Shown here: positions 22,855 to 33,929 of the stretch, piece by piece
Layout: each line of letters begins with the position of its first letter
How positions within the stretch are numbered: position 1 is the stretch's first letter
Origin: Dugong dugon
Taxonomy: Eukaryota > Chordata > Mammalia > Sirenia > Dugongidae
Length of the DNA: 64,000 nt
Assembly (NCBI GenBank): GCA_030035585.1
Contig: CM057472.1
Span: forward strand, 91,881,601 to 91,945,600
Direction: 5' to 3'
The notes under the pieces: generated by a model
Told to the model about the DNA's origin: nothing
The model's database searches: none
What the model saw: only the letters and a program-made list of their open reading frames with translations
Translations under genes and position numbers: made by a program

Positions 22855-23460
22855 AAATCTGAAGTTGTCAAGGATTTCATTTTACTTGGATCCACAATCA
22901 AGGCCCGTGGAAGCAGCAGTTAAGAAATCAAATGACATATTGCATTGGGAAAATCTGCTGCAAAAGACCTTTTGAAAGTGTTGAAAAGCAAAGATGTCAG
23001 TTTGAGGACTAAGGTGCACCAGACCCAAGCCACAGTTTTTTCACTTGCCTCATATGCAAGCAAAACCTGGATAATGTATAAGGAAGATCTAAGAGGAATT
23101 GATGTTTTTGAAGCATGGTATTGGCCAAGAATATTGACTATACCATGGACTACCGGAGGAACAAACAAGTCTATCTTGGAAGAAGTACAACCAGAGTGCT
23201 CCTTGGACTTCGTCTCCTGTACTTTGGACATGTTATCAGGAGGGACCAGTCCTTGGAGAAGGACATCATGCTTGGTAAGGTAGAGGATCAGGGAAAAAGA
23301 GGAAGACCCTCAATAGGATGGATTGGCACAGTGGCTACAACAATGGGCTTAAACATAGCAACAATTGTCAGGATGGTGTAGGACCAGGCAGTGTTTCATC
23401 TTGCCGTACATAGAGTTGCTCTGAGTCAGAGCTAACTCGACGGCACCTAACAACAACATA
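22855..23460 (+). mobile_element. RTE (BovB-like) LINE 3' end
   Basis: 5'-truncated RTE copy covering the C-terminus of the RTE protein and the 3' end. Translations of 22945-23381 contain pieces such as YFGHVIRRDQSLEKDIMLGK and KRGRPSIGWIGTVATTMG in different frames, so the reading frame is broken. The 3' end reads cggcacctaacaacaacata. The same segment appears at 33930-35303, 51478-51895 and, reversed, at 32506-33130 and 58288-58846. Confidence 0.92.
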
Positions 23461-23465
23461 GTACC

Positions 23466-23634
23466 AAAACTAAAAAACCAAACCCATTGCCATGGAGTCC
23501 ATTCTGACTCATAGCGATCATATAGGACAGAGTGGAACTGGCCCATAGGGTTTCCAAGGAGCGGCTGGTGGATTTGAACTGCTGGCTTTTTGGTTAGCAG
23601 CCAAACTCTTAACCACTGTGCCACCAGGGTTCCA
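23466..23634 (-). mobile_element. AfroSINE-type SINE
   Basis: Reverse copy: aaccaaacccattgccatgg, actcatagcgatcatatagg, then taaccactgtgccaccaggg. It sits immediately downstream of the RTE 3' end. Confidence 0.94.
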
Positions 23635-23639
23635 TCAAC

Positions 23640-24140
23640 AATATAGCAGTGACTATAAAATGCTTAGTTATTTCCTAAAAGTAAGGATTGAATAGCTAAT
23701 AACAAATGACTAGAATACTGTTAGATTTTTTTTTAACCTGTCTTCATTTCCAAGTTCATTCTCTCTGATATTATGATTTTAATTATCTTTATGTTTATAT
23801 TACTAGGTATGATAGATTAAGAAAATAAACCATAGTTATGATTAAAGTTTGAGAGGGTGGCTTATAATTAGCATTACTAAAGTGTGCAAACAGATGCATA
23901 GTATGGTCATCACTTAATATATAGAAGAATTGCATTTCTATAATACGCATGATTTTATTACATAAATATTTGAGCTGTGATTTTTTTCTTCAACTTACAT
24001 TAAATATTTGGTAAGGGCAGCATAATCTATTTTAAGAACAATAATATAAACCATGTTTATAAGATGATGCTCATTTCTTCTTGTCTATGTAATACTGTAA
24101 TATTTGCTATTTTCCTTGCCTCTATTTTCTTCTTAATTTC
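23640..24140. other. Gene-free AT-rich single-copy DNA
   Basis: No gene or recognisable repeat. Confidence 0.45.
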
Positions 24141-24144
24141 TTCC

Positions 24145-24400
24145 TAAAATGATGGCAAAATGATCTTTCTAAAGTGTAAGAGCAAACTTAAAACTCTTAT
24201 TAAATTATCTACGCTCAAAAAATAAAATTCAAAATTATTTGGATGACTTCCAAGGTCCTCTACAACTGGACAGTAACTACCTGATATTGGAACCATTTAG
24301 CATTGTTTCTCTGAATTCATATTGTTTCTTGATGTTTTTGTACTTTGCTCCTGCTTTTTCTTTATCCTGGAAGTTGCTCTACTCTCTGGTATGCAGATAT
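24145..24400 (+). mobile_element. L2-like LINE fragment
   Basis: Resembles the L2 3' region: a diverged aaactcttattaaattatct, aataaaattcaaaattattt, gacttccaaggtcctctaca, and later ctttatcctggaagttgctc. Old and diverged. Confidence 0.55.
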
Positions 24401-24599
24401 TGATTATTATTCAGTGTTTACTACCAACAACAGCTCTAAGTTATCTATTTAGCCAAAATTAGATGCTTGAGCTCCCACAGACCCTTTTGTACCTTTTTAT
24501 TTAGCATGTGATTTGTTCTGTCTTATTGACCTAAGTCATTGCTTACATTGTTTACTCTTAAAGATTCTAGTAAGTTTTATTTGCCTTATATTTAAACAA

Positions 24600-24812
24600 G
24601 GTCCCTAGTTGAAGCAAATGGTTCACACTAGAGTACTAATATAAAGGTTGGCAGTTCAAATCCACCCAGAAGTACCATGGAAGAAAAGGCCTGGCTATCT
24701 GCTTTCATTAAGATTAAAGCCAAGAAACACTTATGGACCAGTAGTACTCTGTAACACATGGGGTGGCCGTGATTCGGAATTCACTCAAAGGTAACTAACA
24801 ACAACATATTCA
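24600..24812 (+). mobile_element. Older AfroSINE-type SINE
   Basis: Diverged forward copy of the longer subtype: aaaggttggcagttcaaatc, tggaagaaaaggcctggcta, attaagattaaagccaagaa, and an end with aggtaactaacaacaac. Confidence 0.85.
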
Positions 24813-24943
24813 GACATTGCCTTCACAATACCTTCATATAATTTGTTTTTATATAAGCTTTGTCAAAGTTAAATTACACTGAATGACAGATTTACACTTA
24901 TTCCCTGGGATGCTATATAAATATTATGGCATGTACTATTTTT

Positions 24944-25108
24944 CTGGAGCTCTGGTGGTGTAGTGGTTAAGAGCTTGACTGCTAATCAAAAGGTTGGCAG
25001 TTCAAATCCACCAGCCACTCCTTTGAAACCCTATGGGGCAGTTTTACTCTGTCCTATAGGGTTGCTATCAGTTGAAACCAACTCTACAGCACCTAACAAC
25101 AACAACGC
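24944..25108 (+). mobile_element. AfroSINE-type SINE
   Basis: Forward copy with a clear head (gagctctggtggtgtagtgg), body and end (ctacagcacctaacaacaac). Confidence 0.95.
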
Positions 25109-25109
25109 T

Positions 25110-25582
25110 ATTTCCTAATGAATATCTAAATAACTTCAAAATGTTTATAAATTGTTGTACTATCAAAGATACTAAAATCAAAACAGGGATTATGTCATTT
25201 TACTTAAATAAAAATATAAGACAAAAATAGGTTTTCAGTTTCTATAGATGAAAGCTGAAGGGAAGCACATTAAAATGCAACATATTTTTTAATAAATCAT
25301 TGATATGAGAAATCAAAGTTAAATGTTTCAGTATGTATTATGATTCCAGTAAAGGAGGTCAAATATTAAAATTAGAATATTTTCTATTAAGATTAAAAAA
25401 AGAAAACTTTTGTTAGGATGAATGAACATGTAACATCGGCAACAGCAGGTACAATATGTATAATTTCTGGAAAGATTTAAAAAATGTTATGGATTATGAT
25501 CTTGTGAGTAGATACATAGAAATTCTGAAATAAAAAGAATATATATTTGGATTATTTTGATAATATAAAAGATAAATACAAA
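25110..25582. other. Gene-free AT-rich single-copy DNA
   Basis: No gene or recognisable repeat. Confidence 0.45.
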
Positions 25583-26020
25583 GGTATATCTGATTTTCCC
25601 TAGTGCTGCAATAACAGAAATATCACAAGTGGGTGGCTTTAAAGAACATAAAATAGTTTTTTCATAGTTCTGGAAGCTAAAATTCCAAATCAGAGTCTCG
25701 CCCATGCCTACTTCTTCTGTGAGCCTCTCTTCTAGATTCTGGTGTCTGCCAGTGATTTTTGGTGTTCCTTTGCCTGTAGACAATCCTCATAGGTCATCTG
25801 TCTTCCCCTGTGTATGCCTGTCTCTGTGTCTAATCTGTTCTTTTTATAACTCAGTGATTAGATTTAGAATTCACCCTACACTGGAATGGCCTCAGCTGAT
25901 GAATTGACTATATCACATAAGATTGCATTACGGAAAGTGATTACATTACACTACATTACATCAACACTTGTAGGAGGTTGGATTACATATATTTTGGAGG
26001 TCACAATTCAATCCATAACA
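25583..26020 (-). mobile_element. MLT1-type MaLR LTR, antisense
   Basis: Read on the reverse strand it begins tgttatggattgaattgtga, typical of MLT1 LTRs. On the forward strand it shows gtgctgcaataacagaaata, tggctttaaagaacataaaa, ttcatagttctggaagctaa and, near the end, gaggtcacaattcaatccat. A non-coding relic of an ERVL-MaLR retrotransposon; no internal coding region is attached. Confidence 0.75.
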
Positions 26021-27542
26021 AAAAGTAATGCACTAATGAAGGAAGAAGTAATGACAGTATTAGTACAAATATTTTAATTCCAACTCTTATCCCTTTAAAT
26101 TAGTCTTATAAACATGGTATCTTCAAGGCAGCCAAAAACAATGGTAGAAGCCTAAATCCATGCCTCTATATACACCAAAAATGAAACAAAACATTAAGAA
26201 CACAAAAAATAAATAAAACAACACAAAAACCATGCCTTCATCACACCTAGAAGACAAAGAATACCTAAACTTTAAATTGCTTGCGCATAGAAAATGAATA
26301 AAACACTAAATCCCAATAAGCAATCTTCTACACTATTTCTACAAGGTTCTGTGGCAAAGAAAGTTACTGTGAGAAAAATTATGTGGAAGAAAGAATAGGG
26401 AAACTAGCAGAAGTTCTCAAATAGTCTATAACTAGCCCATAAAGAGCATTTCTACACTACTTGTGAAAATACTAAGAGTGCCCTAATTGATCATAATATT
26501 GTTTACAGAGATGAAAAATACATACAATTTGAGGTGGCAGTCTTTGAAAGGTATAACTTTTGGGGGAGAATGAGGCAAAAAGATATGAATAGGTGCTGTT
26601 TGGCAATCGGGACATGAAAAGAAAAAGAAACAACTAAGAAAAAATTAGGAAAATAACAAATAAATTACAAGAAGCTGAAGGGAGAATAGACTCAAGTGAA
26701 AATATAATAAGAACCATTGAAGGACGTTGTAATACAACCATAAAAATTTTACTTTAAAGTGATACAAAGAAGGAAGAAAAATCAGAGATAAAGTGGTAGA
26801 ACTGGAAGACAAGAAATAACATGCATAATTGGAGGCCCTAAAGCAGAATAGCAATAAAAGAAAATTATTATGAAAATTCATAATCCAAGACAACTCCCAA
26901 GATGATAGAATACCTGAGTAAATATATTGAAAAGGGATAAGGATAACTGGAAAAGATTAACCAAGAATAATCATTATGAAGACATATAGTATAAAACTAT
27001 TCAACTTCAAAGACAAAGAAAAAATTTTCAAGCCTGTTGCCAAAAATATCAAACAACTTACCAGGACAAAAGTAAAAGGCTGGCAATGTTACTGCATGAA
27101 CAGTGATGACTCCTAGTGCCAATAGCTTGCTTTCTAAATGCCCATTCTCCAATAAAAGAAACCAGGGCTCCTTGGAAACATGGGCAATTCTACACGGGAG
27201 AGGAAAGTACAAGATGATTCTGGAACATCCTGTTGTCCCAGAAAATAAGAAAATGCTCCAAAGCTGATGGGGACATGTAAAAAACATATAGGAAAAGCAA
27301 AAACAAACAACCAATAAAAAGCAAATTTTAGCTTCCTGCCAAAATGAAGAAACGGGAACTGGATTAACTTCGTATCTGAAACAATCACAATACAATATCA
27401 TCAACCACATAAACAACAAAACAGATAAAATATATGAATGAATGGTTTTTGAGAAACTGGACATCAGAAAAGGAAGACAGTGATCACTGGGAAATGGGAA
27501 ACAAATGAGGTGATTACAATGATTTTCTCAGTTTACTGCCTT
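26021..27542 (+). mobile_element. Probable old L1/HAL1-like relic in A-rich DNA
   Basis: A-rich forward sequence resembling the ORF1 region of ancient L1 or HAL1 elements, best around 26820-27080 (for example acttcaaagacaaagaaaaa). No continuous frame survives. The 155-codon reverse frame at 26997-27464 is hydrophobic and antisense to this A-rich sequence, so it is most likely a shadow. The first few hundred bases may be single-copy. Confidence 0.4.
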
Positions 27543-27549
27543 GAGAAAG

Positions 27550-28079
27550 TGTCTTAGTCATCTAGTGCGGCTGTAATAGAAATACCACAAGTGGATGGCT
27601 TTAACAAAGAGAAATTTACTCTCTCACAGTCTAGGAGTCTAGGAGTCTAGAAGTCCAAATTCAGAGTGCCAGCTCTAGGGGAAGGCTTTCTCTCTGTTGT
27701 TTTGGGAGGAAGGCCCTTGTCATCAATCTTCCTTTGGTCTAGGAGCTTCTCCTTGCAGGAACCTCAGGTCCAAAGAACAGGCTCTACTCCTGGTGCTGCT
27801 TTCTTGGTAGTATGAGGTCCTCCTGTTTCTCTGCCTGTTTCTCTCTTTTATATCTCAGAAGAGATTGGTTTAAGATACAACCTAATCTTGTAGACTGAGT
27901 CTTGCCTCATTAACATAACGGCCGATAACCCCATCTCATTAACAACGTAGAGATAGGATTTACAACACATAGGAAAATCACATCAGATGACAAAATGGTG
28001 GACACTCACACAATACTGGGAATGATGGCCTAGCCAAGTTGACAGATATTTTGGGGAGACATAATTCAATCCATGAGAG
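27550..28079 (-). mobile_element. MaLR-like (MLT1-related) solo LTR, antisense
   Basis: Forward strand starts tgtcttagtcatctagtgcg and ends cataattcaatccatgaga, so the reverse strand starts like an MLT1 LTR. The direct repeat gagaaagt lies at both edges (27543-27550 and 28077-28084), consistent with insertion into older sequence. The interior (tctcacagtctaggagtcta, ttatatctcagaagagattg) differs from the copy at 25583-26020, so it is another subfamily. Confidence 0.7.
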
Positions 28080-28084
28080 AAAGT

Positions 28085-29135
28085 TTCTAGGTCACAGCCC
28101 AAGGAAGGAAAATTTAGGCAGAATTCAGCAGACTTCTTGAGCTGAGAATGTGAAGCTAAGAGTCTACGAAGATTAAGACAGGTAGAGTTTGCAGGGCAGA
28201 GTACTGCCAATAGATCTGTGCATGAGTTGAGAAACAGCAGTTTACAAGTGCTTCCTGGATTTTTTTTTTTTCTTTAATGCAGACTTTATGTTTTTCTCTG
28301 TTCATGCACATGGTCTCACATTCAACCAGGAATGTGTGGATAGCTGAGTCTCTTCATTCTCTTGTAAGAGTATATGCATTCTTGCTCATGCATGCAGCCT
28401 TCCAGACCATCACAGTTTTACATATGCCTCTCTCATTCTACAGACTGTCCTAATGAACTTCTGATAAGTCTGCCAATCTCTTGCTTACCCCACTTAGGGC
28501 TTGCCCCAATCAGGATTGCCACCTGAGATTAGATGCAGCAATGGCCTTCTCCATTCATTTCCCATAGACACTTCTATTGTTCCCAGCACACAGGGACATG
28601 GGACTTTTCTGCCCTCCACTCCATTTCCCCTCAGCCCATTCTGGGTGCAAATCTGCTGGTTTTCACTGAACAACTTACCCTTACAGAACTACCTTGTCAG
28701 TGGAACTTGGGTAGGTACTAGGGAACAGGCACAGGCTAGAAAAAAACTAATGACTCCCATGACTCTTGCCTGAAATTCAGTAGTTTGTCTTGAATAAACA
28801 CTTCTAAATTTTTTACATGTCTTAAGTTAAATTCCAGACTTGTTTTTGATACCCTTGCCCAGTTTCATCATTGCCTTTTGGGGAGAGAATTTTTCAGGTT
28901 TTTTCTCCCCCCTGCCACTTTGGGATTCACTTACTGGTCTCTAATCCCAATTGCTTGGCTGGAAATATTTTAATAATGGTTTGAATCAAATCAGTCTTGG
29001 ATCTATCCTTTAACTATCACACCCTTTTCTTCTTTTTTTGCTAGCTTGGGCATTTGTTAACAGTGTTCCAAATGCTAAATACTACCAGGCCATTTATAAA
29101 TGAACTATGCTCTTAGATTCCACCTTGGTATAAAA
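28085..29135. other. Gene-free DNA, possibly an unrecognised LTR
   Basis: No exon recognised. The block 28320-28830 is more GC-rich than its surroundings and ends with aataaacacttc, so an old LTR is possible. The open frames at 28501-28773 and 28533-28721 overlap in different frames and show no domain. Confidence 0.4.
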
Positions 29136-29137
29136 TA

Positions 29138-29431
29138 CAGTAAGTCTCACGGTTACAAACTTCTGATTTATGGACTACTCATACTTGCCCTTTAATGTAA
29201 TGCAAATTTGCATTTTAAAGGATTGAACCAACCCCTACTGGCAACAAATTCATCACAATCACCTTCACTCACTGCACCACTGCATGTGCAGCTTTAAATC
29301 ATCTAAAAGTCTTCGAGCTTTTTCTTGCACTAAAGTTAAGGTTAAATAAGAACTGTATGAACTTGTTCTGACTTACCTACAAATTCAACTTAAACACACA
29401 GAATCAGATCTCGTTCATAACCTGGGGACTG
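29138..29431 (+). mobile_element. Tigger/pogo-like miniature DNA transposon
   Basis: 294-bp element whose ends are imperfect inverted repeats starting CAGT: cagtaagtctcacggttaca at the left, and on the reverse strand cagtccccaggttatgaacg at the right. A TA precedes the left end (29136-29137); the right-hand duplicate has decayed to TT. Too short to encode a transposase, so a non-autonomous derivative. The subfamily is not named. Confidence 0.6.
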
Positions 29432-29434
29432 TTT

Positions 29435-30545
29435 TTACCAGGATAGCAGAAACACTGAAGAAAAAAAAAAAAGTAAAATGAAAATCGAAACTTCATTAGA
29501 GTCAGTTTTTCTCTGGGGATTGGTAATCACTTCAAAATTGGTAATCATTGCAAATCACTAAAAATGTTACTCTTAAATAAGTTGATTATAAACAACAGGA
29601 ACTCTTGGGGCAAATTCCCTAATGAATGAGTTCACCTTACTTCCCAGACGACCAAGAGTTAGCGGAGCTCTGGAGACAGCAGTCCTTCCCCAGTTGATTA
29701 AAAGTTTGACTCTGTAACTAAGCCCCCGTGGCGACCTCAGAAAGATAGGCAGGTGGAGGGCTCAAAAATGCAGAATATCACAATCAGGAGTAGGGTAAGG
29801 AGAACTGAGAGAAACAAATCTTCCTCTCTTTGGGGACAAGATGAGGGGAAGTAAATATATTTTTATAGCATCCAGTACTCAAATTACTTGTGTTAAGATT
29901 TCAATGGAGTCTCATTAACTCAGATGCATGCAATTAAAATTTTTTGGTTCAATATGCAAGAAAAAGGACTCATGAGAAAAACATTAAACGAGAGGACAAG
30001 GCAGTCAGGTCAGAAAAAAGTAAACCTCATAGTCAGGTGGAGGTTTGACCCTCTGGCAAAGAGGCATTTTTTCATTGTTTGTATAGATCTAACAAAGCAT
30101 TGAAATCCATGATCTTCTGAAAAATTCACTTGGCTTAATGAAGTTCTAACACACACACAGAAAATTATTCTGTCAATCTTCTAAATAATGCAATGCTGTT
30201 AGCTTCTTTAAATAGAAAGAAAGAGCAAAGGGTTCACATCAGAGGGAGAAATTTGTGTTACTGTTTATGCAACAAACGGTAAGAAGTTATTAAAATTTTT
30301 TTTTTTTTTAAAAACTGATATTTCAAGTGAAAGTAATGTATTTTCTTCCTCTAAGTGAAATGAACACACGGAGGCTAGATGACTCTGACAGAGTTAGGAG
30401 GGCAACAACTGGTTCAATTCAAATATCTGTAGGGTCATTTCCACGACATTAATGGGTGAAGCAGGCCAAATATGAGAAGGCTTTGTTTTCATAAGAAAAA
30501 AAATTTGTATGCATATTATTTACTTCCACAATACCCATTTTTCTT
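29435..30545. other. Gene-free single-copy DNA
   Basis: No gene or clear repeat. A T/A run lies at 30296-30313. Confidence 0.45.
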
Positions 30546-30547
30546 TG

Positions 30548-31102
30548 GGTAAGCAGAATTCTGAGAATTATGGAATCACCCCACACCCTGGTGTGTACAC
30601 TCTGTACAATCTCTCCCCTTGAGTGTGGGCAAGACTGTGAATATGATAGATTTCACATCCATAACTAGGATATTACATACGCCAAAGCCGAAAGTATTTT
30701 ACAGATTGTAATTTTTGTCCCAATTCAACTGACTTTGAGCTAATCTGAAGGGAGATTATTTTGACATAAAAAAGTGGGCTCTTCAATAGGACTGGGCCCT
30801 ACCTGAGGTAAAAGAGACTCCAAGCATGAGGAAATTTTTCCACCTAGCTTTGAAGAAAGAAAGAGCTATGTTGTGAGAGATATATGGAGGCAATTGTGAG
30901 GCAAAAAGGCAGAATCTAAGTGCTGAGATTGGACCCTTGCTGACAGCAATCAAACAAAATGGAACCTTTGTCCTACAACCACAATGAACTAAATTCTACC
31001 AGCAGTCCAAATCAACTTGGAAGAAAACTCTGAGCCTCAGATGAGACACTAAACTAGCCCAGTTGACACCTTGACTTCAGTCTCATGAAACCCTGAGAAC
31101 CC
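30548..31102 (+). mobile_element. Outer MLT1-type MaLR LTR, first part
   Basis: Forward MLT1-like LTR: cccttgagtgtgggcaagac, tctgaagggagattattttg, tcctacaaccacaatgaact and cttcagtctcatgaaaccct in order. It breaks at a second MLT1 and resumes at 32079. Confidence 0.75.
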
Positions 31103-31200
31103 TGTAGTGGGTTGAATGGTGGCCCCCCAAAAAAGATATATTCAATTCCTAAATACCAGAATCTGCAAATGTGACCTTATTTGGAAAAAGGTCTTTGTAG
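31103..31200 (+). mobile_element. Inner MLT1-type LTR, first part
   Basis: Begins tgtagtgggttgaatggtgg and reads gtgaccttatttggaaaaag, the classic MLT1 5' region, then is interrupted after ctttgtag. Confidence 0.85.
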
Positions 31201-31695
31201 CCGGGCTTTACACTGGTTTGAACCGGTTCAATCATGGCCAGTGAAGGGAAACCAGAAGAGACCCCAATCTTTACAATTTGGATGATCTGGAATGGTAACT
31301 GGAATGGGAAAAATTACAGGTTAAAGCCCTGGAAAGTGAGACTCAGAAGAGGCATAGTGAGCCATTTCAGGAGCCTGATGCATAAGACTGAGTTATTGGC
31401 AGGACTGTGGAGAGCAGAGCACATTCACAGCGGCGCTGTCGGCTGCAGTCTTTAAGTGGTACTCTGCTGCTTCCAACTCTGCGCAAAATCTGAAGGTCAA
31501 GAGATTTGGCTGCTATGCAACATGTATGCTGCTCTTGTTTTCTAAGAGGGAGATTAAGTTTCTAGCAGGGCTTCGACCCATAATTTTTCCCATTGTAGTT
31601 ACTGTTCCAGTTCACTCAAATTCTACAAATTCAGTTCTGTTCCAGTGTTGCTTTCTTGGCCATGACTGAACTGTAGAGAATGGTTTGAAGTCCTA
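31201..31695 (+). mobile_element. hAT-like non-autonomous DNA transposon
   Basis: 495-bp insert in an MLT1 LTR. It is flanked by a perfect 8-bp duplication ctttgtag (31193-31200 and 31696-31703), which fits the hAT pattern nTnnnnAn. Its ends are imperfect inverted repeats of about 38 bp: left ccgggctttacactggtttg then gttcaatcatggcc, right (reverse strand) taggacttcaaaccattctc then gttcagtcatggcc. The open frame at 31234-31455 shows no transposase motif and is likely chance. Confidence 0.8.
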
Positions 31696-31703
31696 CTTTG
31701 TAG

Positions 31704-32078
31704 ATGTGATTAGCTTAAGAATCTCCAGATGAGATCATCCTGGGTTTAGGATAGGCTGTAAATCCAATGGCAAGTGTCCTTATAAGAAAAATGTTCATGG
31801 AGACATGGGACACAGACACACAGAAGGAGAATGTCATTTGAAGAAAGAGGTAGAGATGGGATTTATGTACTTACAGGCCAAAGAACACATGAAGCCACCA
31901 GAAGCTGGAAGAGGTAAGGAAGGATTCTCCCCTAGAACCTTTGGAGGGAGTGTGACCCCGTTAACACCTTAATTTTTGATTTCTGGCCTCCAGAACTGTG
32001 AGAGAATAAATGTCTGTTGTTTTACGGTACCAAGTTTGTGGTATTCTGTAATGACAAGTCTAGGAAGCTAATATGCCA
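31704..32078 (+). mobile_element. Inner MLT1-type LTR, second part
   Basis: Resumes at atgtgattagcttaagaatc and runs through aatggcaagtgtccttataa, tctggcctccagaactgtga and gaataaatgtctgttgtttt to the LTR end. AATAAA is visible at 32006-32011. Confidence 0.85.
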
Positions 32079-32182
32079 CCTAAAGTAAGATGGACTCCTG
32101 ACCTCCAGAATCTGTGAGATAACAAATGTGTGTCTTTTAAGCAGCTAAGTTTGTGGTACTTTGTTGCACAACATAGAAAAAT
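32079..32182 (+). mobile_element. Outer MLT1-type LTR, end
   Basis: Resumes as gactcctgacctccagaatc, tgtgagataacaaatgtgtg and ctaagtttgtggtactttgt, the 3' end of the outer LTR. Confidence 0.75.
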
Positions 32183-32274
32183 ATATGTTTTTCAAACAAG
32201 TATCCCTTTCAGTCTGACTTTATAGACACAAGGACATAGAAAATATATCTTTTTCCTCTTACTTCTGCTAGTAA

Positions 32275-32505
32275 AAATAATATCTCTTAAGAGAATGAAG
32301 AGAAAAACCACAGACTGGGAGGAAATATTTGAAAAATACATATCTGATAAGCACGTGTATCAAAAATGTACAAACAATTCTTTAACACAACAATAAGAAA
32401 ACAATTATCCAATTAAAAAAGGACAAAAATATCTGAACAAACACTTCACCAAAGAAGATATACAGCTGGCAAATAAGCATATGAAAAGATGCTTAGTTTA
32501 TATTG
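32275..32505 (+). mobile_element. L1M ORF2 C-terminal relic, first part
   Basis: Translates in pieces like the C-terminal L1 ORF2 region, with the nucleotide motifs aaacacttcaccaaagaaga and atacagctggcaaataagca. It is interrupted by a reverse-strand RTE insertion and resumes near 33135. Confidence 0.75.
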
Positions 32506-32704
32506 TCATTGTTGTTGTATGCCATCCAGTTGATTCCAACTCATAGCGACCTTATGTATAATAGAAGGAAATATTGCTTGGTCCTGCGCCATCTTCACAA
32601 GAATAAGTGTGTCTGAGCCCTTTGTTGCAGCCATTGTGTTAATCCATCTTGTTGAGGTTCTTCTGTTTTTTACAGATCTTCTACTTTACCAAGAATGATG
32701 TCCA
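32506..32704 (-). mobile_element. RTE LINE 3' end, antisense, first part
   Basis: Forward strand starts tcattgttgttgtatgccat and continues gcgaccttatgtataataga and cttggtcctgcgccatcttc, the reverse complement of the RTE 3' end. Interrupted by a SINE. Confidence 0.9.
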
Positions 32705-32924
32705 TCTCCAGGGATCACCCATTGCTGTCAAGTTGATTTCAACTCACAATGACCCTATAGGACAGAGTAAAACTGCCCCATAGGGTTTCCAAGGCTATAA
32801 TCTTTATGAGAGTAGATGTCGAGGTCTTTTCTCCCACAGAGCTGCTGGTGGATTTGAACCATCAAACTATGGGTTAACAGCCAAGCACTTAGCCACTGTG
32901 CCACCAGGGTTCCTCTCCAGAGAT
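32705..32924 (-). mobile_element. AfroSINE-type SINE inside the RTE
   Basis: Reverse SINE of about 200 bp (32716-32913) with the direct repeat tctccagggat / tctccagagat at 32705-32715 and 32914-32924. Head on the reverse strand: ggaaccctggtggcacagtg. Confidence 0.93.
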
Positions 32925-33132
32925 TGGTCCTTCCTAATAACATGTCCAAAGCAAAGGAGACAAAGTCTCACCAAAGTCTCATTCTGGCTGTACTTTCTCC
33001 AAGACAGATTTGTTCATTATTCTGGCAGTTCATGGTATGTTCAATATTCTTTGCCAATACAATTCAAATGCGGCAAGTCTTCCGTCTTCCTTTTTCATTG
33101 TCCAGCTTTTGCATACATATGAGGCAATTAAA
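32925..33132 (-). mobile_element. RTE LINE, antisense, second part
   Basis: Resumes as tggtccttcctaataacatg, tggctgtactttctccaaga and ttgtccagcttttgcataca, the reverse of the RTE C-terminal coding part. The open frames at 32898-33184 are antisense shadows. Confidence 0.9.
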
Positions 33133-33890
33133 ACACACAACTATTGGAATGGCTATTGAAATACACAACTATTGGAATGGCTAAAATCCAAAACACTGAT
33201 GACACCAAGTGCTGGCAAGGATGAGGAGCAACAGAAACTCTCATTCTTTGCTGGCAGAAATGCAAAATGGTATAGCCACTTAGGAAGAGTTTTGGTGTTT
33301 CCTACAAAGCTAAACATAGTCTTATTAAAAGATCCAGCAATTAAACTCCAGGTATTTAACCAGTTGAGTTGAAGACGTATTCCCGCACAAAAACTTGAAC
33401 ATAAATATTTATAGAATCTTTATTTACCTTCGTCAAAAACTGGAAGCAATCAAGACATCTTTTAATAGGTGAATGTTTAAACAAAGTGTGATATACCAAT
33501 ACAGTAGAATATTGTTTAGCTATTTAAAAACAAAAAGAGCTACCATGTCACCAAAAGACATGGGAACCTTAAATGCATACAGCTGAGTAAAAGATAAACC
33601 AGTCTCAAGAGACTACAAACTGTATTATTCCAACTATACGACATTTTCAGAAAGGCAAGACTATAGAGACAATTAAAAGATACGTGGTTGCCAGGGGTTA
33701 GGAGGAGAGGGAGAAAGATGAATAGGTGAAGCACTGGGGAATCTTGGATAATGAAAATATTAGGTATGATACTATGATGGTAGATATACGACTGTATGCA
33801 TTTGTCAAAACCCATAAAAAGAGTGAACTTTATTAAACTATGGACTTCAGTTAATAAAAATGTATCAAAATTGGTTCATTAATTGTAACA
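33133..33890 (+). mobile_element. L1M ORF2 end and 3'UTR
   Basis: Continues the host L1M: ggaatggctaaaatccaaaa, then tggcagaaatgcaaaatggt, and a 3'UTR with gtggttgccaggggttagga. The segment acacaactattggaatggct occurs twice (about 33132-33151 and 33161-33180). Interrupted near 33890-33930 by a forward RTE. Confidence 0.8.
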
Positions 33891-33929
33891 AATATTATAC
33901 ACTAAAGTCAGATTTCAGTGTATAATATT

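Noticed and set aside
26997..27464. 155-codon hydrophobic reverse-strand frame
   Set aside because: It is antisense to A-rich, old L1/HAL1-like sequence. The Phe/Leu-rich composition follows from T-rich DNA, and no start context, domain or splice structure is seen.
31234..31455. 73-codon frame inside the hAT-like element
   Set aside because: No transposase motif (no BED finger or hAT dimerisation sequence) and too short; the element is non-autonomous.
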